Assembly (NCBI GenBank): GCA_031259605.1
Contig: JAIRLE010000049.1
Coordinates: forward strand, 1-20,542
Direction of reading: 5' to 3'
From: Zoogloeaceae bacterium
GTDB lineage: Bacteria; Pseudomonadota; Gammaproteobacteria; Burkholderiales; Rhodocyclaceae
DNA length: 20,542 bases
Shown here: positions 16,011 to 20,542 of the stretch, piece by piece
Position numbering within the stretch: the stretch's first letter is position 1
Layout of the letters: each line of letters opens with the position of its first letter
Program-made: the position numbers and the translations under genes
Notes under the pieces: model-generated
What the model saw: the letters and a program-made list of their open reading frames with translations, nothing else
What the model was told of the DNA's origin: nothing
Databases searched by the model: none

Positions 16011-16979
16011 ATGGACAACATCTTTCTGACCGCCTGCATGAACGCCCAGAAAGGCGTGGTCGAGGCCTTTCTCAAGCGCGGCGGCATCAATCTCGACAAG
16101 CAGGATGCCTTGGGCCGCACCCCCTTGTTCCACGCCTCCGCGAAAGGCGCGCGGGATGTGGTCAAGCTCCTGATCAAAAACGGCGCGGACGTCTCCCTGG
16201 CGAACAACGAAAGCGTCACCCCCTTGCACAGCGTTTCCAGGAGCGGCAACAAGGAAATCATGAAAATGCTGGTGGAGGCCGGCGCGAACATCGACGCCAC
16301 GGACAAGTACGGAAAATCCCCGCTCATCTACGCCTTGCAGGAAGGCAAGACGGAAGCGGCCAAATACATGCTCTCCCTGGGCGCAGACAAATCCATCAAG
16401 GACAACAGCGGTCGCACCGCGCTCGATTACGCGACCGCCGGCGGCTTGCGGGACATCGTGGCGCTGCTCGTCGCCGAGGGGGAAAACAGGGACGACCATG
16501 GCGTTACCCCCTTGCATCAGGCGGTCTTCAACGCGCAAAGCGAAGTCGTAGCGACGCTCCTGAAGCAACCGACGGACGTAAACGCGCTCGACGACGAAGG
16601 CAACACGCCGCTGCTGATTTCGGTCAAGAGCAGCAATCTGCACATTGCCCAGTTGCTTCTCGCCGCTGGCGCGGACGCGAACCTGAAGCTCCTGAACGGC
16701 TACGCTCCCCTGCACTACGCCGCCAACACCGGCAACAAGTTCATCGGCAAGGCGCTGATCGGGGCGGGCGCGGACGTAAACGCCAAGAACAGCAACGGCG
16801 AAACCCCGCTCATCGTGGCGGCCATGTCCGGCAGCAACGATTTTTCCGCCCTTCTGATCGAATCCGGCGCGGATGTGGACGCGGTGGACAATCTGGAGAA
16901 AAGCGCCCTCTACCATGCCAGCGAGAACGGGTTTACCGAGATCGTGACACGGCTCATTGCCGCCGGGGCGAACAATTAG
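16011..16979 (+). CDS. Ankyrin repeat protein 2
   Basis: The protein has 322 residues made almost entirely of about ten consecutive ankyrin repeats. They are regular 33-residue units (for example RTPLFHASAKGARDVVKLLI and VTPLHSVSRSGNKEIMKMLV); one unit near residues 135-163 is a few residues short. The start is supported by AGGAG 8 bases before the ATG. It begins 12 bp after ankyrin gene 1, so TPR, ankyrin 1 and ankyrin 2 form one operon. No signal peptide or enzymatic domain is seen. It is much more regular than its neighbour, so the two do not look like a recent duplication. The function is unknown. Confidence 0.92.
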   Translation: MDNIFLTACMNAQKGVVEAFLKRGGINLDKQDALGRTPLFHASAKGARDVVKLLIKNGADVSLANNESVTPLHSVSRSGNKEIMKMLVEAGANIDATDKYGKSPLIYALQEGKTEAAKYMLSLGADKSIKDNSGRTALDYATAGGLRDIVALLVAEGENRDDHGVTPLHQAVFNAQSEVVATLLKQPTDVNALDDEGNTPLLISVKSSNLHIAQLLLAAGADANLKLLNGYAPLHYAANTGNKFIGKALIGAGADVNAKNSNGETPLIVAAMSGSNDFSALLIESGADVDAVDNLEKSALYHASENGFTEIVTRLIAAGANN

Positions 16980-17064
16980 GGCCGATCCGGTTTTCGGGGA
17001 GCGCCAGGAAGCGGCAAGATCCGCGCTTCCAAAGTCGCGGCGCGCGAAGACATTGACCGCCAGA

Positions 17065-17152
17065 TTCGAAACCCCGGCCGTAAGAATGGGGTCTCAACCT
17101 TCGCGCCTTTCTTACGGGCGGGGTTGCAAACCGGAGTTGGTTTCACGATGAA
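17065..17152 (+). repeat. Intergenic palindromic repeat, copy 3 (MITE-free)
   Basis: This copy keeps the inverted arms CGAAACCCCGGCCGTAAGAA and TTCTTACGGGCGGGGTT and the short AAACC...GGTTT hairpin, then ends ACGATGAA like the others. It lacks the left CTCGAGAATGG module found in copies 1 and 2. At 17081-17082 it has the single TA that is duplicated around the MITE in copy 1. The 85 bp between ankyrin gene 2 and this repeat hold nothing recognisable. Confidence 0.85.
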
Positions 17153-17205
17153 GTGCGACAGCGTTTTTTTGACGCCGATTTTTGATTTCACGAAAGGAGA
17201 AGAGC

Positions 17206-17502
17206 ATGGGGTTGTTTGACAAAGCCAAGGGAATGCTGGGCGACGGGGTAGACCCCAAGTCCCTGGGCGATGGACTGAAAGAGCTTGTGGCGTTCATCTC
17301 GTCACATCCCGACGCAGCCAAATATGCGGGTCTGGTCGTGGCGCTCAACGAGGCGGCGGGCGAACTCGAGCGCGGCAACATCGAGGGCGCCAAAAACCGG
17401 CTGGCACCGCACAAGGGAGAAATCCTGGCAATCGTCACCCTCGCGGTCAAGGCGGGATCGGGTTATGGCCTGCTGACCCTGATTACCAGGTTTTTGGGAT
17501 AG
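17206..17502 (+). CDS. Small hypothetical protein, 98 aa
   Basis: The start is at ATG 17206, preceded by AAAGGAG with good spacing. The N-terminal MGLFDKAKGMLGDG is amphipathic and resembles the start of several small bacterial proteins of unknown function. The middle is helical and charged. The C-terminal segment (GEILAIVTLAVKAGSGYGLLTLITRFLG) is hydrophobic enough to associate with a membrane. No known domain is recognised. It stands alone between repeat copy 3 and the lipoprotein genes. A short dyad (CCGTC-TGGC-GACGG, 17507-17520) follows the stop but has no T-run. Confidence 0.75.
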   Translation: MGLFDKAKGMLGDGVDPKSLGDGLKELVAFISSHPDAAKYAGLVVALNEAAGELERGNIEGAKNRLAPHKGEILAIVTLAVKAGSGYGLLTLITRFLG

Positions 17503-17581
17503 TCCTCCGTCTGGCGACGGTAATCCGGGGGCATGACGGCGACCGTTCAAGTCTTCTGTCTTCTGACCCGTGCGGATGGGT

Positions 17582-17587
17582 TACAAT
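17582..17587 (+). promoter_or_regulatory. -10 box candidate for the lipoprotein/FlgO pair
   Basis: TACAAT matches the sigma-70 -10 consensus at five of six positions, 30 bases before ATG 17617. No convincing -35 is seen at the usual spacing. If real, transcription would begin near 17595, which supports the 17617 start over the upstream ATG at 17533. Confidence 0.3.
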
Positions 17588-17616
17588 CCGTCGTCTTGAA
17601 TCATCGCGGGTTTGTC

Positions 17617-18360
17617 ATGGGCTCGATTTCTTCCTTGCGTTTCGGCGCGGGCGCGCTGTTTGCCGTGTGGATGCTGGCGGGATGCGGTGTGCTTTCTTCC
17701 GCGCCGGAACCAGTTGCCGCGGAAAAGGAAGCGCCGATGCCGAAGCAGGTGCCGACGCCAGCAGTTTTTCCGGAAAGCGGGCAGCCGCGCCTGTTGGCCG
17801 GGCAGCATTGGCAGAGCATCGCCAAGGACGCGGCGCGCGCTCTGGCGATCAGCCTCATGCGCGGGCAGCGTTGCGGCGCGGGAATACCGCCGTGCCAGTC
17901 GCTTTTCGTGGCCGCGCCGCAATATGTCACCGAGTTTTCCCGCGCTTTTGTCAATGCCCTGGTCACGGCGCTGGTGCAGCAGGGATTGCATGTTTCGCAG
18001 GCGGAAGAAGGCGCGTTGGTGCTGCATGTGGATGTGCAGGGTGTGCGCTTTCGCGAGGGCGCGGGCAACGAAGGCTGGATGAAGTCGTTGGCACCGGGAT
18101 TATGGACGCAGGCGGAAAAGGGCGAGGAGAACGGGCGCGCCATGATCTTGCCGGGCGAGCGCAGCGAGATCATCGTCACGCTTTCCGTGCTGGACGGCAA
18201 ACGTTACGCGGCGCGCAGCGGCACCGTCTATTATGTGGGCAATGCCGACCTGCCGTTGTATGAGCAGGAGATATGTTCCCTTTCCCGTCCCTGCCAGGGG
18301 AACGCTCCGTTGCCGACCCGTACCGCGCCGCTTCCCCTTGTTGGCGATCCCGCTCCCTGA
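17617..18360 (+). CDS. Lipoprotein of unknown function, paired with FlgO-like gene
   Basis: The protein has 247 residues from ATG 17617. It begins with a lipoprotein signal peptide with lipobox LAGC, the acylated residue being Cys23. The ORF could extend to ATG 17533, which has GGGGG upstream, but that would bury the signal peptide behind 28 residues. After a Pro/Glu-rich linker, the body has mixed alpha/beta character (VTEFSRAFVNALVTALVQQGL, then ALVLHVDVQGVRF). This is loosely like the nucleotide-free alpha/beta folds of outer-membrane assembly lipoproteins. The next gene starts 5 bases after its stop, so the two are co-transcribed. It probably sits in the outer-membrane inner leaflet with its FlgO-like partner. 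The exact role is unknown. Confidence 0.8.
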   Translation: MGSISSLRFGAGALFAVWMLAGCGVLSSAPEPVAAEKEAPMPKQVPTPAVFPESGQPRLLAGQHWQSIAKDAARALAISLMRGQRCGAGIPPCQSLFVAAPQYVTEFSRAFVNALVTALVQQGLHVSQAEEGALVLHVDVQGVRFREGAGNEGWMKSLAPGLWTQAEKGEENGRAMILPGERSEIIVTLSVLDGKRYAARSGTVYYVGNADLPLYEQEICSLSRPCQGNAPLPTRTAPLPLVGDPAP

Positions 18361-18365
18361 AGGCC

Positions 18366-18926
18366 ATGACCATGCGCCGCCTTTTTTTGTGTCTCCTGGC
18401 GACCTCGACGCTTTTTGCCTGCGCGCCCCGGCAGAAAAGCTACCGTCCCGCCACCTACGACAGCGTTGCCCAGAGCGAGCTGATTGCCGCCAGCTACCGG
18501 GCCGCCGACACGCTGGTAAGCCAGGCGGGCGAATCCCTGTCGCCGCAGCATCCGCTCATCATCGCAACCCTGGTCAATATCAACGCGCTGGAGGAATCCT
18601 CGCCGCTGGGACGCCTGGTTTCCGAGCAACTGGGCGCGCGTCTTGCCCAGCGGGGCTACAAGGTGGTGGAACTCAAAATCCGCCAGAATCTCTACATGAA
18701 ACGGCATGAGGGCGAACTGATGCTCACCCGCGAAATCCGCGACATCGCCCAGCGGCACGACGCGCAGGCGGTGGTCATCGGCACGTACACGGAAGGCGCG
18801 GATCGGGTGTTCATCAACCTGAAACTCACCCAGATCGAAAGCAACATCGCGCTCGCCGCCGTGGATTACGCCCTGCCGCTGGACATGAACATCCGCGTCC
18901 TGCTCTACCGTTCCGCCGCGCGGTAG
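18366..18926 (+). CDS. FlgO-family outer-membrane lipoprotein
   Basis: The protein has 186 residues with a lipoprotein signal peptide and lipobox LFAC (Cys19). The body matches the FlgO domain: ELIAASYRAADTLVSQAG, PLIIATLVNINALEESSPLG, RLVSEQLGARLAQRGYKVVELK, EGELMLTREIRDIAQRHDAQAVVIGTY, then a VDYALPLD strand. FlgO in Vibrio is an outer-membrane protein needed for flagellar stability, but relatives occur outside flagellar operons and no flagellar gene is in this window. ATG 18366 is chosen; ATG 18372 is equally possible. It lies 5 bp after the preceding lipoprotein gene, with which it probably forms a unit. Confidence 0.88.
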   Translation: MTMRRLFLCLLATSTLFACAPRQKSYRPATYDSVAQSELIAASYRAADTLVSQAGESLSPQHPLIIATLVNINALEESSPLGRLVSEQLGARLAQRGYKVVELKIRQNLYMKRHEGELMLTREIRDIAQRHDAQAVVIGTYTEGADRVFINLKLTQIESNIALAAVDYALPLDMNIRVLLYRSAAR

Positions 18927-18939
18927 CGCACAAGCCATC

Positions 18940-19011
18940 ATGGCTGGATTGCGTTCCTCCCATGCGCAATCGTCCGGGCAAGGGTATGCCCGTACGCTTG
19001 CAAACCGGATG
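18940..19011 (+). pseudogene. Relic of a second lipase gene start
   Basis: These 72 bases align with the first 69 bases of the lipase-like gene at 19612, with one codon gap and about 52 of 70 matching positions, including an exact shared TGCAAACCGGATGG. Translated, MAGLRSSHAQSSGQGYARTL aligns with MAELLTYAQLSGRIYDRAR, and both continue ANRM. The relic then runs straight into the signal peptide of the following lipoprotein in the same frame. It reads as a leftover from duplication and deletion of a lipase-lipoprotein module. Confidence 0.65.
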
Positions 19012-19578
19012 GGAAGTTTGAGTCGGCTTCTGGTGGCGTGAATCGCGGCGATGCTGGCCGGTTGCGGAGGCATCGATGTCCAGCGGCAGGAACAGGCGCG
19101 GACGGCGGCGGAAGAAATCCTCCTGCTCAACCGGACAGCGAAGGGAAAGCAGCATTACGAACCGGGCAATGGCGGCGGCGGATGGAAGCCAACGGAGATG
19201 TCGCTTGAAATTGCCGAATTGTCGGCAAACTGGATGCGACCGCCAGTTTGGCGCAACCCGGAGTATGCGCCGATCCTGCTCGACTGCCAGCCTGCGGAAA
19301 ACCTCTGGAGCCTCGTCGCCACTTTTGTTTATTGCGACGGCTGGGACAAGCTTGGCCGTCCGCCCTTGCCCTACGTGGAATACCAATCCCGGAACGGCGA
19401 GCCGTGGAAAGTGGTTCCGCTGGAAAAGCGGCTGATTGGTCGAAAAACGAATCTGCACACAGGCCCGAAGTCGGGCGGAGAACCCCGGCTTGTCACCGTG
19501 GAGGAAAGAGACTGGCGTAATCGGAGTGCCGGGGCCAAGTATCGCAAAATCGTTGCCGAATGGCGCACAGGTTGCTGA
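19009..19578 (+). pseudogene. Lipoprotein with in-frame TGA in signal peptide (immunity-like)
   Basis: Read from ATG 19009, the sequence gives MGSLSRLLVA, then TGA at 19039-19041, then IAAMLAGCGG. This is a complete lipoprotein signal peptide interrupted only by one stop; TGG (Trp) to TGA is the simplest explanation. Downstream the frame stays open to 19578 for about 175 residues, including EPGNGGGGWKP, NPEYAPILLDCQPAENLW and VEERDWRNRSAG. A restart at ATG 19051 would give MLAGCGG and lose lipoprotein export. No family is recognised. Its position beside a lipase-like gene suggests an immunity or accessory lipoprotein like those paired with secreted lipase effectors; that is inference. TGA readthrough or a sequencing error are alternatives. 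Confidence 0.65.
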
Positions 19579-19611
19579 TTGTTTGACATTTGACTTTTCA
19601 AGGAGATCGTC

Positions 19612-19857
19612 ATGGCTGAATTGCTCACCTACGCTCAATTGTCCGGGCGTATTTATGACCGTGCTCGTGCAAACCGGATGGATGTACCGGAGGCGGAGAG
19701 CTGGCGCGAGTTGGTATGGCTCGACGATAACCCCTTTACCGGTTTTTCAGCGGGGGCGTACCGGAAGGGGAACAAGGTTGTCATTGCCTTTACCGGCGCC
19801 AATGAAGCGATGTTGGGGGATTTCCTGGTCGTCGCAAGTCACCCTCTCCCGCAATAG
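19612..19857 (+). pseudogene. Class-3-lipase-like gene, truncated by palindromic repeat
   Basis: The gene starts at ATG 19612 with AAGGAG upstream. The N-terminal part (LLTYAQLSGRIYDRA..., WLDDNPFTGFSAGAYRKGN, VVIAFTGANEAMLGDF) resembles bacterial lipase (class 3)/DUF2974-like proteins, including some secreted lipase effectors. The coding sense ends where a GC-rich palindrome begins, near 19842. The stop at 19855-19857 lies inside the hairpin loop region, leaving 81 residues without the GxSxG nucleophile region. No continuation of the lipase is found after the repeat. The product is almost certainly inactive. It lies 33 bases after the interrupted lipoprotein gene. Confidence 0.7.
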
Positions 19858-19932
19858 CGGGAGAGGGGCAGGTTTTTACCCTCGCCCCCTTGGGGAGAGG
19901 GTGGCCGAAGGCCGGGAGAGGGGCGCTTCGGG
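19842..19932. repeat. GC-rich REP-like palindromic repeat
   Basis: CCCTCTCCCGC-AATA-GCGGGAGAGGG (19842-19867) is a perfect 11-bp stem. It is followed by a short T-run at 19874-19878, a second imperfect hairpin (CCCTCGCCCC...GGGGAGAGGG), then GGCC-GAA-GGCC and GGGAGAGGG. The motif style matches widespread proteobacterial intergenic CCCTCTCCC-type repeats. It has inserted into or replaced part of the lipase-like gene. The first hairpin plus T-run could also stop transcription. Confidence 0.75.
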
Positions 19933-19941
19933 CGGGTGTTT

Positions 19942-20226
19942 ATGTTTTCCAGCTTCGGCTTCTCACCAGTAGATACCTGTGCCTTGGGCTATCAGGCAAG
20001 GGTTCTGCCGCTTCTCGCCGGAGGTCTCGCCCTGTTCGCATGGTTCTTGGGCGCGCGTATCCTGACTGTTGCCTTGCTGCTTGGCATGATCGGCTGGCGA
20101 TTGCATTGGCTGGATACTGACTACAGAGTGAGCAATCCGTCCTCTGTCTCCCGATCCCGAATCGCATCACCAATGTTGCGGGTGATGCGAAAACGCATCG
20201 CCTGTTCACGTCCAATTTCTTTGTAA
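19942..20226 (+). CDS. Small putative membrane protein, uncertain
   Basis: The 94-residue ORF starts at ATG 19942 (GTG 19936 is possible) immediately after the palindromic repeat. It has one or two hydrophobic segments (VLPLLAGGLALFAWFLG and ILTVALLLGMIGW), then a basic tail rich in Ser and Arg that looks less gene-like. No family is recognised. The Shine-Dalgarno sequence is weak. It may be the remains of a gene disrupted by the same event that truncated the lipase. Confidence 0.35.
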   Translation: MFSSFGFSPVDTCALGYQARVLPLLAGGLALFAWFLGARILTVALLLGMIGWRLHWLDTDYRVSNPSSVSRSRIASPMLRVMRKRIACSRPISL

Positions 20227-20263
20227 TATATTGATAACAAACGATATTTTTATTCATGTGAAG

Positions 20264-20279
20264 TGGCACGGATATTGAT
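20264..20279 (+). promoter_or_regulatory. Candidate sigma-54 promoter
   Basis: TGGCACGGATATTGAT fits the -24/-12 pattern TGGCACG-N4-TTGCW, with a perfect -24 half and correct spacing. The one mismatch is A for C in the -12 half. It lies about 94 bases before the start of the TMADH-like gene, where nitrogen-linked control would make sense. The mismatch at the normally invariant GC lowers confidence. The remaining leader to 20372 holds no other clear element. Confidence 0.4.
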
Positions 20280-20372
20280 TGGTACTAGGGGCAGTTCGTC
20301 GGGGTGATCTTTTTGCAGCGCCTTGCGGGGTTCACCTGCGCAGATTGTCAACTCTCTTTGTGAGGAATATCC

Positions 20373-20542
20373 ATGACACGCGATCCCAAATACGACATCC
20401 TTTTCGAGCCGATCAAGATCGGTCCGAAGGTCTCTCCCAACCGCTTCTTCCAGTCGAGCCACTGCGCCGGCATCGGCTCCGAGCGGCCGGGAACCCAGGC
20501 GCTCTTTCGCGGCACCAAGGCGGAAGGCGGCTGGGGGGTGGT
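20373..20542 (+). CDS. TMADH/DMADH-family flavoprotein, 5' part only
   Basis: The gene starts at ATG 20373 behind GAGGAA and runs off the window after 56 full codons. The sequence (MTRDPKYDILFEPIKIGP, then NRFFQSSHCAGIG, then KAEGGWGV) closely follows the N-terminus of trimethylamine dehydrogenase. That enzyme family oxidatively demethylates amines using FMN and a 4Fe-4S cluster. Cys31 corresponds to Cys30 of mature TMADH, which carries the 6-S-cysteinyl FMN, so covalent flavin is expected. Related dehydrogenases act on dimethylamine, histamine or other methylated amines, and the substrate cannot be decided from this fragment. The upstream sigma-54-like site would fit amine use as a nitrogen source. 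Confidence 0.85.
   Translation, partial: MTRDPKYDILFEPIKIGPKVSPNRFFQSSHCAGIGSERPGTQALFRGTKAEGGWGV

Noticed and set aside
14892..16916. 674-codon open frame on the minus strand
   Set aside because: It is antisense to both ankyrin genes and mirrors their repeat periodicity. It has no ribosome binding site or domain support.

Overview
The window looks like chromosomal DNA of a GC-rich betaproteobacterium, plausibly Rhodocyclales-like. The lineage call rests on the BioB/BioC/ComF protein flavour, the FlgO-family lipoprotein and the TMADH-like flavoprotein; no rRNA or tRNA is present to fix it. The stretch mixes housekeeping genes with accessory material and carries dispersed palindromic repeats in its gene junctions.

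Layout. (1) 1-3171: an intergenic repeat carrying a nested 111-bp MITE; a frameshifted bioC-like methyltransferase and bioB (both minus strand); and comF, diverging from bioB across a gap of only 17 bp. (2) 3172-10127: a second repeat copy, a promoter with an abutting palindrome, and one giant gene of 2203 codons. This gene joins an M48-like segment, a TerB-like segment, a DUF4011-type segment, an SF1 (Upf1-like) helicase and an MTES_1575/Vsr-like nuclease fold. It resembles the single-gene 'hhe' type of anti-phage helicase, but its protease-like and nuclease-like active sites look lost while the helicase motifs are intact. (3) 10157-13778: a two-gene operon. The first gene fuses a ChbC-like lactose/cellobiose-family PTS EIIC to a c-di-GMP EAL phosphodiesterase. 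The second is a ChiP-type chitoporin. This is the most attractive candidate for a novel system: chito-oligosaccharide entry tied directly to c-di-GMP breakdown. (4) 13930-16979: a tightly packed TPR / ankyrin / ankyrin operon. (5) 17065-18926: a third repeat copy, a 98-aa small protein, and a lipoprotein plus FlgO-like lipoprotein pair. (6) 18940-19932: a decayed effector/immunity-like patch with a relic of a lipase start, a lipoprotein with an in-frame TGA in its signal peptide, and a class-3-lipase-like gene cut short by a GC-rich palindromic repeat. (7) 19942-20542: a small putative membrane ORF, a possible sigma-54 promoter and the start of a TMADH-family flavoprotein that runs off the window.

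How the genes work together. The chitoporin would bring chito-oligosaccharides into the periplasm. The EIIC domain keeps the ChbC sugar-binding His and Glu, so it could bind or move the sugar and signal to the attached EAL domain. No EIIA, EIIB, HPr or chitinase gene lies in the window. The lipase/lipoprotein patch reads as the debris of a duplicated toxin-immunity module. The dispersed repeat lies in three of the larger gene junctions, always in the same orientation, and one copy preserves the exact empty site for the MITE in another copy.
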